Assembly: GCF_014196805.1 (NCBI RefSeq)
Contig: NZ_JACIEI010000007.1
Location: 88,020 to 152,019 of the forward strand
Length of the DNA stretch: 64,000 nucleotides
Reading direction: 5' to 3'
Source: Sulfitobacter undariae
GTDB taxonomy: Bacteria > Pseudomonadota > Alphaproteobacteria > Rhodobacterales > Rhodobacteraceae
Shown here: positions 35,608 to 45,952 of the stretch, one piece after another
Layout of the letters: the number at the start of each line of letters is the position of its first letter
How positions within the stretch are numbered: position 1 is the stretch's first letter
The notes under the pieces: model-generated
What the model saw: only the letters and a program-made list of their open reading frames with translations
The model's database searches: none
Told to the model about the DNA's origin: nothing
Program-made: the position numbers and the translations under genes

Positions 35608-36900
35608 TTAACCCATGATCGACGGCTCACGCCGCGCATGGCACTTCTCTTGCGGGCAAATCCTACAGGTCGCGCCGACCGCACGGACCTCCATTCTGAC
35701 ATCCCCCGCTGGCGCAGGCAGCAGCAGCATCACCCCATGTGCAGGCACGGGGGTGTTATATTCATGGGCAACGCCCAAATCCGTGGTTGCAAATGCGTCA
35801 AACTGCACCTGAGCACGCCCCAACTGACCGACCCGCTCGCGCAGAACCGCCCCCGGTGCGGCCAGTGCCGCAAACAGCGGCCACAGAGGGCAACAACTGT
35901 CAAACCTTGGCACTGAAAACCCATCCACGGATTTACGAAAAATCACTGTGCCAGAGCGGTCACACACGACCAAGCCAGCGCCCAAAGCAGGCAACGCTGC
36001 CAAACGACGCAACACAAGCGCTACAGGCACGGAAAAACGCCGTGCAAGTAACACGGGCTGTAGCCCCTCCTCATTTATGCCCGTTTGCAAATCAGCCAAC
36101 AGTAAAACGCCAGCATCCCCGCGCACCTGTTCTAACACACGGCGCAGGGTAAAACGGGCCGCATCAGACAGCGATGCGGCCTCTTGCTTTATCAGCCCAT
36201 CGACCAAGGTGGTCGGCAGGTTTTGCTTCTCGAACTGTGGGAAATGAAAATCCCGATCTGCCAAAAACGCTTCAACCTCGTTTTGCGGAGACAGGCCAGC
36301 AGCGGCAGCCCCTTTGCTCTGCTCCAGATACCCGACCAACACTTGCGCACTCTGCGCCAGCCTGCGGCTATCGGCATCAAGGTTGGCGTGGAAACGGTCC
36401 TGCCACTCTTGCTCAAGCGCGCCCTCCCCAGCGAGGATTTCAGCGGTTGATCGCACTGCCGCAGCGGTAGAAAGCAGTTCATGCATCGAGTCGGCGAGGT
36501 AGGGATCATGGGCCATGCGGTCACTCAGGCTCTCTACTGTGCGTTCCAGCACAGCAATGCGCCGCTGGCTAACGGCAAGCGCTTCGGCCCATTGCGGGAA
36601 ACGGCTTGCGAAGGCCTCGGCGTGTTGCGCATCGTGTTCGGACATGGCGGCATTCACCGCAGCCTCGCCCAGCGCCCCCAGCAAGGCAGCCTCTGCGCCT
36701 TCGGTCAAAGCCTGCGGTTCAACTTCCAATGCGGCAGCAATGCCCAGTAACAGCTTGCCGCCAATTTTGCGGCGATTATGTTCGATCAGATTCAAATAGC
36801 TGGCAGAAATGCCAATCGCGCGGGCCAGATCCGCCTGTTTCACCCCCTGCATCACCCGCCGTTCGCGGATACGGCTGCCCGTTTCGCTTTCACGCGTCAT
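35608..36900 (-). CDS. XRE-type regulator of the ScfR/PrpR short-chain fatty acyl family
   Basis: A 430-residue regulator. The N-terminal HTH (residues about 9-63) has RRVMQGVKQADLARAIGISA and YLNLIEHNRRKI. The rest is the DUF2083-type ligand domain with PVALVLRRLAALPALGAGLV, and it ends in a Cys cluster, CRICPQEKCHARREPS. Family members such as RamB and PrpR control acetate, propionate or glyoxylate metabolism, sensing short acyl-CoA. It lies divergent to the ABC importer operon, and in tandem (153-nt gap) before the receiver gene. Confidence 0.9.
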   Translation of the reverse strand: MTRESETGSRIRERRVMQGVKQADLARAIGISASYLNLIEHNRRKIGGKLLLGIAAALEVEPQALTEGAEAALLGALGEAAVNAAMSEHDAQHAEAFASRFPQWAEALAVSQRRIAVLERTVESLSDRMAHDPYLADSMHELLSTAAAVRSTAEILAGEGALEQEWQDRFHANLDADSRRLAQSAQVLVGYLEQSKGAAAAGLSPQNEVEAFLADRDFHFPQFEKQNLPTTLVDGLIKQEAASLSDAARFTLRRVLEQVRGDAGVLLLADLQTGINEEGLQPVLLARRFSVPVALVLRRLAALPALGAGLVVCDRSGTVIFRKSVDGFSVPRFDSCCPLWPLFAALAAPGAVLRERVGQLGRAQVQFDAFATTDLGVAHEYNTPVPAHGVMLLLPAPAGDVRMEVRAVGATCRICPQEKCHARREPSIMG

Positions 36901-37136
36901 GATAGTCCACCTGAAGAAATAGACGCAAAGGCCACGGCTTTCTGCATTGCAACATCACTAAATTTACATCCTGACCACATCTGATGTCTATTTATTTACA
37001 AATATACATCTTCATTCAAGGCCCTTATTGCGAGTGCGCCCAGCGCCCCCAATACTGACACAGCACAGATAAAGTGCCAGCACCAACGCTCGGGAGTAAG
37101 CAGTGGTGACTGTTTGAAAACTTTCGGGAGGAAAAT
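36901..37136. promoter_or_regulatory. Divergent promoter region of regulator and ABC importer
   Basis: 236 bp between the divergent ScfR-like gene and the ABC substrate-binding gene. It is AT-rich around 36975-37010, with TTTACATC / TATTTATTTACAAATATA tracts that could be an operator. A good ribosome-binding site (GGGAGGAAAAT) precedes 37137. Confidence 0.45.
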
Positions 37137-38498
37137 ATGTCAATCTTTAATCCGACACGTCGCGGTCTAATCCAAGCGGGTGCCGTCGCTGGCGCGGGCC
37201 TTGCCTTACCTACATATTTACGCGCTCAAGAGAGCGGGTTTACTAATGCCCCACAGGGCGACACCGTCACATTGGGCTTTAACGTACCCCAATCAGGCCC
37301 CTACGCGGATGAAGGCGCAGATGAACTGCGTGCTTTTGAGCTGGCGGTTGAGCACCTGAACGGTGAGGGCGACGGCGGCATGATGCAAACTTTCAGCTCC
37401 AAGGTGCTGGATGGGACTGGCATCATGGGCAAGAAGGTCAAGTTTGTCACAGGTGACACCCAGACGAAATCAGACGCCGCGCGCGCCTCTGCCAAGTCGA
37501 TGATCGAAAAAGACGGCGTTGTGATGATCTCTGGCGGGTCCAGCTCTGGTGTGGCTGTGGCCGTTCAGGCGCTGTGCCAAGAGGCTGGCATCATCTTTAT
37601 GGCGGGTCTTACCCACGCCAACGACACAACCGGCAAAGACAAACAGGCCAATGGTTTCCGCCATTTCTTTAACTCCTATATGTCTGGTGCCGCTCTGGCG
37701 CCGATCCTTGTCAATGAATACGGCGCTGACCGCAAAGCCTATCACCTGACAGCGGATTACAACTGGGGTTACACCACAGAAGAGGCAATGCGTTCCTCTA
37801 CCGAAGCGCTGGGTTGGGAAACGGTTAACTCTGTCCTGACACCGCTGACTGCCACAGATTTCTCGGCCTATATCGCGCCAGTGATCCAGTCTGGCGCGGA
37901 TGTGCTGGTGCTGAACCACTATGGTGGCAACATGGTGAACTCTCTTACCAACGCTGTACAGTTCGGCCTGCGCGACAAGATGGTGAATGGCAAACAGTTC
38001 GAGATCGTTGTGCCGCTGTACTCTGAATTGATGGCCCGTGGTGCGGGTGCAAACATTAAGGGTATTCTGGGATCGCAAAACTGGGATTGGAAGCTGGAAG
38101 ATAAACTGGGTGCCCGCTTCACGGGGACAAACGCCTTTGTGCAATCCTTTGGCACCAAGTTCGGTTTCCCGCCCTCACAGGCCGCGCATACATGCTATGT
38201 GCAGACACTGCTCTATGCAGATGCGGTAACACGCGCCAAATCGTTTAACCCCTGTGCGGTTGGCGAAGCGCTGTCGGGTTTTGAGTTTGATGGTCTGGGC
38301 AATGGTCCGACGCTCTACCGTGCGGATGATCACCAGTGCTTTAAAGACGTTGTCGTTGTGAAGGGTAAAGAGAACCCAGAGAACGAATATGATCTGGTGG
38401 ACATCGTCGAAGTCACCCCAGCCGAGCAAGTGACATATGCCCCTGACCACCCACAGTTCGCGGGCGGGTCTTTGGGGTCATGTAACCCCGGCGCATAA
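37137..38498 (+). CDS. ABC transporter substrate-binding protein (branched-chain amino acid/amide type)
   Basis: A 453-residue periplasmic binding protein with a twin-arginine signal (TRRGLIQAGAVAGAGLALPT, cleavage after LRAQ). The mature part begins DTVTLGFNVPQSGPYADEGA, the HAAT-family ligand-binding fold, with GGSSSGVAVAVQALCQEAGI. Long acidic-rich homologues of this type serve amides, urea or branched-chain amino acids; the ligand is not certain. First gene of a five-gene importer operon with two permeases and two ATPases. Confidence 0.9.
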   Translation: MSIFNPTRRGLIQAGAVAGAGLALPTYLRAQESGFTNAPQGDTVTLGFNVPQSGPYADEGADELRAFELAVEHLNGEGDGGMMQTFSSKVLDGTGIMGKKVKFVTGDTQTKSDAARASAKSMIEKDGVVMISGGSSSGVAVAVQALCQEAGIIFMAGLTHANDTTGKDKQANGFRHFFNSYMSGAALAPILVNEYGADRKAYHLTADYNWGYTTEEAMRSSTEALGWETVNSVLTPLTATDFSAYIAPVIQSGADVLVLNHYGGNMVNSLTNAVQFGLRDKMVNGKQFEIVVPLYSELMARGAGANIKGILGSQNWDWKLEDKLGARFTGTNAFVQSFGTKFGFPPSQAAHTCYVQTLLYADAVTRAKSFNPCAVGEALSGFEFDGLGNGPTLYRADDHQCFKDVVVVKGKENPENEYDLVDIVEVTPAEQVTYAPDHPQFAGGSLGSCNPGA

Positions 38499-38637
38499 CA
38501 CGCGCGGATGATCTGCGGGGCGGGCCATGTGCCTGCCCCGCAGGACCGCAGTTTCACCAACCAACAGCCTGAAAATCCGCCAAATACCCGCGTTCCAAAG
38601 GACGGGTAGTCAGCGGTTGTGACAGATGGGACGGACC

Positions 38638-39669
38638 ATGGACGCGATTCTACTTCAAATACTCAACGGCCTCGACAAGGGTTCAGCTTATGCGCTGATC
38701 GCCCTTGGTCTGACGCTTATCTTTGGCACGCTGGGCGTGGTTAACTTTGCCCATGGTGCCTTGTTCATGATCGGTGCCTTCTGCGCCGTGACTTTCACCA
38801 ATCTACTCACGTGGAGCCATGTTGTCATTGATGACACCCGCAAGGATTTCCTTGGCAACCCGATGAAAGTGGATGTGCCCTACATCATTGACTGGTTTGG
38901 AAAGGAAACAGGTGAGGCGCTGATTGATTGGGCTGTCCCCCTGTCGATCCTCTTTGCCATTCCCGTAATGATCGCCATCGGTTTTATTATGGAACGTGGT
39001 TTGATCAAACATTTCTACAAACGCCCCCACGCCGATCAGATCCTCGTGACCTTCGGTCTGGCGATTGTGCTGCAAGAGGTGATCAAATACTTCTACGGTG
39101 CCAACCCGATCCCCACCCCCGCCCCTGCGGTGTTTGCGGGATCGTTTGATTTTGGCGCGATGCTTGGGTTTGATCCCAATACCATCATCTATCCCTACTG
39201 GCGTCTGATCTACTTCGCCTTCTCGGCTCTGATCATCGGTGCTGTCTTTGCCTTCTTACAGTTCACCACCTTTGGCATGGTTGTACGTGCAGGCATGGCT
39301 GACCGCGAGACCGTGGGTTTGCTGGGTATTAACATCGACAAACGCTTTACCATTATGTTCGGCATTGCTGCGGCTGTCGCGGGATTGGCAGGTGTTATGT
39401 ATGCGCCGATCAACTCGCCCAACTATAATATGGGTATGGATTTTCTGGTGCTCAGCTTTGTTGTGGTGGTTGTCGGCGGCATGGGGTCACTCGGCGGCGC
39501 GGTGCTGGCGGGTTTCCTTCTGGGCATCCTCGAGAGCTTTGCCTCTATGGCCGTGGTGTTGGAGTTCATTCCGGGCATCAACCAGATCATCATCTACCTT
39601 GTTGCGATCATCATTTTGCTGACGCGTCCCCGTGGCCTGATGGGCCGTGCCGGCGTGATGGAGGACTAA
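38638..39669 (+). CDS. ABC transporter permease, LivH type
   Basis: A 343-residue permease starting MDAILLQILNGLDKGSAYAL, with GLTLIFGTLGVVNFAHGALF and the ABC-coupling region of LivH proteins. About eight membrane helices. It forms the channel with the LivM-type subunit. An ATG at 38626 is possible but GGGACGG lies better in front of 38638. Confidence 0.93.
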   Translation: MDAILLQILNGLDKGSAYALIALGLTLIFGTLGVVNFAHGALFMIGAFCAVTFTNLLTWSHVVIDDTRKDFLGNPMKVDVPYIIDWFGKETGEALIDWAVPLSILFAIPVMIAIGFIMERGLIKHFYKRPHADQILVTFGLAIVLQEVIKYFYGANPIPTPAPAVFAGSFDFGAMLGFDPNTIIYPYWRLIYFAFSALIIGAVFAFLQFTTFGMVVRAGMADRETVGLLGINIDKRFTIMFGIAAAVAGLAGVMYAPINSPNYNMGMDFLVLSFVVVVVGGMGSLGGAVLAGFLLGILESFASMAVVLEFIPGINQIIIYLVAIIILLTRPRGLMGRAGVMED

Positions 39670-39672
39670 GAC

Positions 39673-40863
39673 ATGCTTGGACTTACAAAACGTGACTTTG
39701 GTCTGATGGTGGTTGTGGCGATCCTCGCCCTTGCAGCGCCCTTTATCCTCAACCCTTTCCCCCAAGGCTCGGCAATGGCGCAGTTTAATGCGGGCTATCC
39801 TGATTTGATGCAGCGCTTGGTGATTTTTGGCATTCTTGCCATCGGCTTTAACATTCTATTCGGTCTGACGGGCTACCTCAGCTTTGGTCATGCCGCGTTT
39901 CTGGGGGTCGGATCATATGCCGCGATCTGGATGATGAAGCTGCTCACTATGAACGTGATCCCTGCGATCATCGTTTCGGTACTGGTGGCGGGACTGTTCT
40001 CACTTGTGGTGGGGTGGATATCGCTGCGCCGCTCGGGCATCTACTTTTCAATCCTGACACTGGCCTTTGCGCAGATGTCTTATGCGCTGGCCTACTCTGT
40101 CCTGACCCCCATCACAGGTGGCGAGACAGGGCTTCAGCCCAAAACATCCGATCCGCGTATCCTTGATGGTGCGCTTCCTGCGGGGCAATCCCCCAGCGCC
40201 AATCTATTCGGCTTCAACATGAGCGATACTAGCGTGCTGCGCTTGGGCGATTGGTCCTTCAACTTTAACACAGGCTACTACCTTGCTGCTGTGATCATGC
40301 TAATCGTCTTTTACCTGTCGATCCGCATCTTCCGCTCACCTTTTGGGATGATGTTGCGCGCTGTGAAATCCAACCAACAGCGGATGAACTATACGGGTCT
40401 CAACTCCAAACCCTATACGCTAGCGGCTTTTGTCATCTCTGGCATGTATGCGGGGCTGGCAGGTGGCCTGCTGGTGGCGATGGATACCCAAGTGGGTGCA
40501 GAGCGGATGTTCTGGACAGCCTCTGGCGAGATCGTGTTGATGACAATCCTTGGTGGTGCTGGCACTTTGATCGGCCCTGTATTGGGGGCGGGTTTCATCA
40601 AGTACATGGAAAACATCGTCTCCAAAATCAACAAAACGGTTCTAGAGCAATGGTTTGCCTTCTTGCCAGACGGCATCGAAGACCTGCTGATCACGTTGGT
40701 TTATCCCTTTGTGGGCAAAGGCTGGCATTTGACGTTGGGTCTGTTGTTCATGCTGGTTGTGATCTTTCTGCCCGGTGGTCTGGTTGAAGGGGGGCAACGT
40801 ATTGGCAAGCTGTTTCGCCGCAAGAAGACAGACACAACAACCAAAACACCCCCTGCAGAATAA
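39673..40863 (+). CDS. ABC transporter permease, LivM type
   Basis: A 396-residue permease. [20 protein letters not shown] and the C-terminal [20 protein letters not shown] are typical of LivM. About ten membrane helices and a basic tail. It starts 4 nt after the LivH-type stop, so the two are coupled. Confidence 0.93.
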   Translation: MLGLTKRDFGLMVVVAILALAAPFILNPFPQGSAMAQFNAGYPDLMQRLVIFGILAIGFNILFGLTGYLSFGHAAFLGVGSYAAIWMMKLLTMNVIPAIIVSVLVAGLFSLVVGWISLRRSGIYFSILTLAFAQMSYALAYSVLTPITGGETGLQPKTSDPRILDGALPAGQSPSANLFGFNMSDTSVLRLGDWSFNFNTGYYLAAVIMLIVFYLSIRIFRSPFGMMLRAVKSNQQRMNYTGLNSKPYTLAAFVISGMYAGLAGGLLVAMDTQVGAERMFWTASGEIVLMTILGGAGTLIGPVLGAGFIKYMENIVSKINKTVLEQWFAFLPDGIEDLLITLVYPFVGKGWHLTLGLLFMLVVIFLPGGLVEGGQRIGKLFRRKKTDTTTKTPPAE

Positions 40864-40875
40864 GGAGCGCATGAC

Positions 40876-41637
40876 ATGGGTATTCTCGAAGTCAAAAACG
40901 TAAACAAGCGCTTCGGCGGGTTGCAAGCCTTGGGTAACGTGAACCTGAGCATTGCAGAAAATACAGTGCACGCGATCATCGGCCCCAACGGGGCCGGTAA
41001 ATCAACACTGCTGAATTGCTTGGTCGGCAAACTGATCCCCGATACGGGATCAGTCATGTTTGACGGGCAATCCGTACTTGGGCGCAAGCCCTATGAAATC
41101 AACCAAATGGGTATCAGCCGCGTGTTTCAAACACCCGAGATTTTTGGTGATCTGACGGTGATGGAAAACATGCTGATCCCCTGCTTTGCCAAACGCGATG
41201 GTGCGTTCAGCTTGCATGCCATCGGCAGTGTCGCCAGTGAAAAGGATGTGTTTGAGAAGGCAAAGCAGATGCTCTCAGACATGAAACTTTATGACAAACG
41301 CGAGATGCACGCATCATCCATGTCACGCGGAGACAAACGCCGCCTAGAGATTGCCATGTGCCTCTCCCAAGAGCCGCGCCTGTTATTGCTGGATGAACCC
41401 ACCGCTGGCATGGCACGGGCCGATACCAATAACACCATCGACCTGCTCAAACAGATCAAGGAAGAGCGCGACATCACCATCGCCATTATCGAACACGACA
41501 TGCATGTGGTGTTTTCCTTGGCCGAGCGGATCACCGTGTTGGCCCAAGGCACCCCGTTGGTTGAGGACACGCCTGACAACATCAAAGGCCACCCCAAAGT
41601 GAAAGAAGCCTATCTGGGCGAGACGCAGACCGTTTAA
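40876..41637 (+). CDS. ABC transporter ATP-binding protein, LivG type
   Basis: A 253-residue ATPase: Walker A GPNGAGKSTLLNCL, a slightly altered signature MSRGDKRRLEIAMCL and Walker B LLLLDEPTAGMARAD. It drives the importer with the LivF-type partner encoded next. AAGGAGC lies before the ATG. Confidence 0.94.
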   Translation: MGILEVKNVNKRFGGLQALGNVNLSIAENTVHAIIGPNGAGKSTLLNCLVGKLIPDTGSVMFDGQSVLGRKPYEINQMGISRVFQTPEIFGDLTVMENMLIPCFAKRDGAFSLHAIGSVASEKDVFEKAKQMLSDMKLYDKREMHASSMSRGDKRRLEIAMCLSQEPRLLLLDEPTAGMARADTNNTIDLLKQIKEERDITIAIIEHDMHVVFSLAERITVLAQGTPLVEDTPDNIKGHPKVKEAYLGETQTV

Positions 41638-41673
41638 CGCGGGCGCGCTCTCTCTTTATAAAAGGACATTGAT

Positions 41674-42426
41674 ATGACCACTCAGACATTGAACAAAAAC
41701 GCCAACCATGCCGCCACCGCCCCTGCCTTTCTATCCGTCTGGGACATTCACGCGTCTTATGGCGAAAGCTATATCGTGCAAGGCGTCAGTTTTAACGTTC
41801 ATGAAGGCGAAATCCTTGCGCTATTGGGCCGCAACGGAGCTGGCAAAACCTCAACCCTACGCACAATTGCACAAATCGGTGATCCACAACTGACAAAAGG
41901 CGAGGTCTGGCTGGATCACAAACCCCTGCACCTGATGAAAAGCTATGAGGCCGCCGCCGCAGGACTGGCGCTGGTGCCAGAAGACCGCCGCATCATTGCG
42001 GGGCTGACCGTAGAAGAAAATCTGAAGCTGGCCCAAATCGCCCCGCCAATCGGCTGGTCGCTAGAGCGTGTGTATGAGCTGTTCCCGCGTTTGGGTGAGC
42101 GTAAGAAGCAAGAAGGCACAACCCTTTCAGGCGGTGAGCAACAGATGCTGGCAATCGCCCGCGCCCTGTGCCGCGACATCAAAGTACTGCTATTGGATGA
42201 ACCTTATGAGGGCTTGGCCCCCGTCATCGTTGATGAAATAGAAAAGACTTTGTCCATCATCAAGGCGCAGGGCATCACCACAATTCTGGTAGAGCAAAAC
42301 GCCGTGCGCGCGCTTAAACTGGCTGACCGTGCGGTGATTTTGGACACGGGCAGCGTGGTTTTCGACGGCTCCGCCCAAGAAGTGCTGGAAAACGAATCGC
42401 TGCGCGCAGAATACCTTGCGATCTAA
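41674..42426 (+). CDS. ABC transporter ATP-binding protein, LivF type
   Basis: A 250-residue ATPase: Walker A LLGRNGAGKTSTL, signature LSGGEQQMLAIARAL and Walker B VLLLDEPYEGLAPV. It has an unusual 20-residue polar N-terminal extension before LSVWDIHASYG. Last gene of the importer operon. Confidence 0.94.
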   Translation: MTTQTLNKNANHAATAPAFLSVWDIHASYGESYIVQGVSFNVHEGEILALLGRNGAGKTSTLRTIAQIGDPQLTKGEVWLDHKPLHLMKSYEAAAAGLALVPEDRRIIAGLTVEENLKLAQIAPPIGWSLERVYELFPRLGERKKQEGTTLSGGEQQMLAIARALCRDIKVLLLDEPYEGLAPVIVDEIEKTLSIIKAQGITTILVEQNAVRALKLADRAVILDTGSVVFDGSAQEVLENESLRAEYLAI

Positions 42427-42649
42427 GCCGCAATTTCAGGACCAACACGAATGCTCCGCGCCCTGCGGGGCAGTTCATCATGTTCCAGACGCCCCCCAAG
42501 TAAAACGAGGACCCTCCCTTGTCGGGCTATGGGGGTGATTGTGTGTTGCCTATAGGTAAAGTGCGGCTTTCCATGCTGTGGCCCTTACCATATAAGCACG
42601 TCAAACGGGCATGCGCACGGCGCCCCCTTCGCAACGGTCGAGGAACAAT

Positions 42650-43147
42650 ATGACTAAGAATACACATGACGCAGACGTCGCCTTCATTCGGGCATTGGCA
42701 GAACTGCTGAACGACAACGATCTGACAGAACTGCAGGTCAAACGCGATTACGCCGAGGACGACAGCCTCAATGTGCGCGTCTCTCGCAAGCCGCCACAAC
42801 AGATCATGGCCGCCCCCCAAACGATGCACGCTGCCCCTGCCCCAATGGCATCACCAGCGCCCGCAGCAATGGCAGCCCCTGACGCCCCAACAAACTCCGA
42901 TCCGTCCTCTGATCCGGGTGCAGTGACCTCTCCTATGGTTGGTACCGTCTACACCGCGCCTGAGCCAGACGCGCCTGCGTTTATCACTGTTGGCAAACAA
43001 GTCGCCGAAGGTGACACGCTGTTGATTGTGGAAGCCATGAAAACCATGAACCACATCCCCGCCCCTCGTTCGGGCACCATCAAACGCATTCTGGTCGAAG
43101 ACGGGGCTGCCGTTGAATTTGGCTCTCCGCTTGTGATCCTCGAATAA
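42650..43147 (+). CDS. accB: Biotin carboxyl carrier protein of acetyl-CoA carboxylase
   Basis: A 165-residue protein. The N-terminal helix is [20 protein letters not shown], a Pro/Ala-rich linker follows (residues about 50-92), and the biotinyl domain has Lys131 in [14 protein letters not shown]. It carries carboxybiotin between AccC and the carboxyltransferase. Start 42650 has GAGGAAC upstream. It is in an operon with accC (11-nt gap). Confidence 0.96.
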   Translation: MTKNTHDADVAFIRALAELLNDNDLTELQVKRDYAEDDSLNVRVSRKPPQQIMAAPQTMHAAPAPMASPAPAAMAAPDAPTNSDPSSDPGAVTSPMVGTVYTAPEPDAPAFITVGKQVAEGDTLLIVEAMKTMNHIPAPRSGTIKRILVEDGAAVEFGSPLVILE

Positions 43148-43158
43148 GGGGGCATTCA

Positions 43159-44511
43159 ATGTTTAACAAAATCCTCGTCGCCAACCGCGGTGAAATTGCC
43201 CTGCGTGTCATCCGTGCCGCGCGCGAAATGGGCATTGCCTCTGTTGCGGTACACTCTACCGCTGACAGCGATGCGATGCATGTCCGTATGGCAGATGAAA
43301 GCGTCTGCATCGGCCCGCCGTCTTCGCAACTGTCCTACCTCTCCATTCCCGCCATCATCGCCGCCTGTGAAGTCACGGGCGCCGAGGCGATCCACCCCGG
43401 CTATGGTTTCTTGTCAGAAAATGCAGGGTTTGTTCAGATCATCGAAGATCACGGCCTGACCTTCATTGGCCCAACAGCCGAACATATCCGCATCATGGGT
43501 GATAAAATCTCTGCCAAGGACGCGATGAAAGAACTGGGTGTGCCTTGTGTGCCCGGCTCTGACGGTGGTGTGGCGACACTTGAAGATGCCAAGCGCATTG
43601 GCGAAGAAGTCGGCTATCCTGTGATCATCAAAGCCACGGCTGGCGGCGGCGGCAAAGGCATGAAAGTGGCGCAATCCGCCAAAGACATGGAAAAAGCCTA
43701 TCAAACCGCACGGGCAGAAGGAAAATCAAACTTCGGCAATGACGAAGTCTATATTGAGAAGTACCTGACCACCCCGCGCCACATCGAAATTCAAGTTTTC
43801 GGTGACGGCAAAGGCCAAGCTGTGCATCTGGGTGAACGCGATTGTTCGCTCCAGCGCCGCCACCAAAAAGTATTCGAAGAGGCCCCCGGCCCGACGATCA
43901 CCGCAGAAGAACGCGCGCGTATCGGTAAGGTCTGCGCGGATGCGATGGCCAACATCAACTACATCGGTGCTGGCACCATCGAATTTCTCTATGAAAAAGG
44001 CGAATTCTACTTCATCGAGATGAACACCCGCTTGCAGGTGGAACACCCAGTGACCGAAGCCATTTTTGGTGTCGATCTGGTGCGTGAACAAATCCGCGTG
44101 GCAGAGGGGCTTCCTATGTCCTTCACCCAAGACGATCTCAAGATCAACGGCCATGCGATCGAAGTGCGTATCAACGCTGAAAAACTGCCAAACTTTGCGC
44201 CCTGCCCCGGCAAGATCACGCAATACCATGCCCCTGGTGGCTTGGGTGTGCGGATGGATAGCGCGCTGTATGACGGGTATAAAATCCCGCCCTATTACGA
44301 CAGCTTGATCGGGAAACTGATTGTGCATGGACGTGACCGCCCCGAAGCCTTGGCACGTCTTAACCGCGCATTGGGTGAACTGATTGTCGATGGCGTGGAC
44401 ACCACTGTACCGCTCTTCCATGCGTTGTTGCAGGAAAAAGATATCCAGACAGGTGGCTATAACATCCACTGGTTGGAACACTGGCTGGAAACAAACTTCG
44501 GGAATGCCTGA
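43159..44511 (+). CDS. accC: Biotin carboxylase of acetyl-CoA carboxylase
   Basis: A 450-residue ATP-grasp enzyme: [20 protein letters not shown] at the start, the Gly-rich loop [14 protein letters not shown] and the catalytic region with [14 protein letters not shown]. It carboxylates biotin on AccB with bicarbonate and ATP. Normal length. Its end overlaps aat by 8 nt (ATGCCTGA). Confidence 0.98.
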   Translation: MFNKILVANRGEIALRVIRAAREMGIASVAVHSTADSDAMHVRMADESVCIGPPSSQLSYLSIPAIIAACEVTGAEAIHPGYGFLSENAGFVQIIEDHGLTFIGPTAEHIRIMGDKISAKDAMKELGVPCVPGSDGGVATLEDAKRIGEEVGYPVIIKATAGGGGKGMKVAQSAKDMEKAYQTARAEGKSNFGNDEVYIEKYLTTPRHIEIQVFGDGKGQAVHLGERDCSLQRRHQKVFEEAPGPTITAEERARIGKVCADAMANINYIGAGTIEFLYEKGEFYFIEMNTRLQVEHPVTEAIFGVDLVREQIRVAEGLPMSFTQDDLKINGHAIEVRINAEKLPNFAPCPGKITQYHAPGGLGVRMDSALYDGYKIPPYYDSLIGKLIVHGRDRPEALARLNRALGELIVDGVDTTVPLFHALLQEKDIQTGGYNIHWLEHWLETNFGNA

Positions 44512-45151
44512 GGCCGGCGGAGATCTGACACCGGAGCTGTTGCTACACGGTTATAGTGTCGGAATCTTCCCGATGAGCGAAGGACGCGACGACCCAGAGA
44601 TTTTCTGGGTCGATCCGCGCAAACGCGGTATCATGCCGCTGGATGGTTTCCACCTCTCACGATCGCTGCGCCGTGCCATGCGTCGCAGCGACTGGACCAT
44701 CACCACGGATCGCGATTTTAGCGGCGTGCTGGATGGCTGCGCTGACCGTGACGAGACATGGATCAACGCAGAAATCCGCAGCCTCTACACTGCCCTGTTT
44801 GAACGTAAACAAGCCCATTCTCTGGAGGTATGGGAAGGTGAAGCCTTGGTTGGGGGCGTCTATGGGGTGGTGCTGGGGGGCGCGTTTTTTGGCGAATCGA
44901 TGTTCTCGCGCCGCACAAATGCATCCAAAATCGCGTTGGCCTGTCTGGTCGACAGGCTGCGCAACGGTGGGTTTACCTTGTTTGACACACAGTTCATCAC
45001 CAGCCATCTGGCATCACTAGGCGGGATTGAGATCAGCCGCGCAAAATATCACAGGAAATTAGCAGACGCTAAAGCTCTAACTGCGTCTTTTGGCACGGGC
45101 CCACAGGCCAGCCCTCAGGACGTGATACAGCGCATGACCCAGATATCGTAA
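44504..45151 (+). CDS. aat: Leucyl/phenylalanyl-tRNA-protein transferase
   Basis: A 215-residue L/F-transferase: [40 protein letters not shown] and [20 protein letters not shown]. It attaches Leu or Phe to N-terminal basic residues and marks proteins for ClpAP by the N-end rule. I chose ATG 44504, which gives the family N-terminus; a longer frame runs inside accC. Its 3' end overlaps the convergent DUF2155 gene by 37 nt. Confidence 0.95.
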   Translation: MPEAGGDLTPELLLHGYSVGIFPMSEGRDDPEIFWVDPRKRGIMPLDGFHLSRSLRRAMRRSDWTITTDRDFSGVLDGCADRDETWINAEIRSLYTALFERKQAHSLEVWEGEALVGGVYGVVLGGAFFGESMFSRRTNASKIALACLVDRLRNGGFTLFDTQFITSHLASLGGIEISRAKYHRKLADAKALTASFGTGPQASPQDVIQRMTQIS

Positions 45152-45483
45152 CGCTGATGCTCCATCGCGTTAATCGCAGGGGCAGAGGCGATCATCCAGC
45201 CGGAAAAAACCGTGCCAGCATTTCCGATTTCGGAAACTTCCAACTCGGCATAGGCATCCCCTGACGGGTTACCCACAGGATAACGACATTCATTAAGAAC
45301 GATGCTGAGGCGTCCAATGGTCGCGATCTGGCCGTTCGGAACGGACAAATCAACCGTTGTGCCAGAGGTCTTATCCAGCGCGCGCAGGATAGCACCCTGC
45401 CCGTTGCTGGTTTGCTCTGCCACAGCAGAACTGGCGCAGAACGCCAGAACAAATGCTAAGCCGCGTATCACTCGGGTGCCCAT
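45115..45483 (-). CDS. DUF2155 exported protein
   Basis: A 122-residue protein with a signal peptide ([14 protein letters not shown]). It then shows [20 protein letters not shown] and [17 protein letters not shown], the DUF2155 pattern, found mostly in Alphaproteobacteria beside NDUFA12 genes and of unknown function. Two conserved Cys (NECRYP and MRC) may form a disulfide. It overlaps NDUFA12 by 16 nt. Confidence 0.9.
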   Translation of the reverse strand: MGTRVIRGLAFVLAFCASSAVAEQTSNGQGAILRALDKTSGTTVDLSVPNGQIATIGRLSIVLNECRYPVGNPSGDAYAELEVSEIGNAGTVFSGWMIASAPAINAMEHQRYDIWVMRCITS

Positions 45484-45851
45484 GCCTCATAGTCACCGCG
45501 ATCCGCAGGGTTTTCACGGCGGATCGACCCGCTTGGCGCATAGGCCAATACTGTGCCCGTCAGGTTTTCCTGATGCGGCTTTTCCCAAACTTTGTGGGCC
45601 AAGGGGCTTTTTGTTGGGGGGGAATCATAGGTGCGGTGCAGCCAACCGTGCCAATCAGGGTTGATCCGGCTCGCTTCGATTTCGCCGTTGAAGATCACCC
45701 AACGCTTGCTGTCATCGGCATTGCGATAATAGATATTACCCTGTGAATCGTCACCAACCTTCACGCCTTTACGCCACGTGAACAATTGTGTGTTGAGCGT
45801 TTGCCCGTTCCACCATGTAACTGCGCTTAAAGCTTTGCTGAGAATGCCCAT
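45468..45851 (-). CDS. NDUFA12-family complex I accessory protein
   Basis: A 127-residue protein starting [20 protein letters not shown]. It has [20 protein letters not shown] and [17 protein letters not shown], the signature of the B17.2/NDUFA12 family, an alphaproteobacterial and mitochondrial accessory subunit of NADH:ubiquinone oxidoreductase. It is not next to the nuo genes here. It is the first of a pair with DUF2155. Confidence 0.94.
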   Translation of the reverse strand: MGILSKALSAVTWWNGQTLNTQLFTWRKGVKVGDDSQGNIYYRNADDSKRWVIFNGEIEASRINPDWHGWLHRTYDSPPTKSPLAHKVWEKPHQENLTGTVLAYAPSGSIRRENPADRGDYEAWAPE

Positions 45852-45913
45852 GCGAGACTCCTATTACTCTTGTTCAGGTTATGGGCAAAAAAACCGCGAA
45901 GGTCCAGCCATCT

Positions 45914-45944
45914 CACGATCCCATAGGCGATCTACGGGATCGTG
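45914..45944. other. Nine-bp inverted repeat between ridA and NDUFA12 genes
   Basis: Arms CACGATCCC and GGGATCGTG around a 13-nt centre. It is positioned between the RidA stop and the NDUFA12 start on the minus strand. It has no T-run. It could be an operator or an mRNA hairpin. Confidence 0.4.
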
Positions 45945-45952
45945 TTACGCGA

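Noticed and set aside
43726..44481. Open 251-codon frame opposite accC
   Set aside because: Antisense shadow without domain or start signal.
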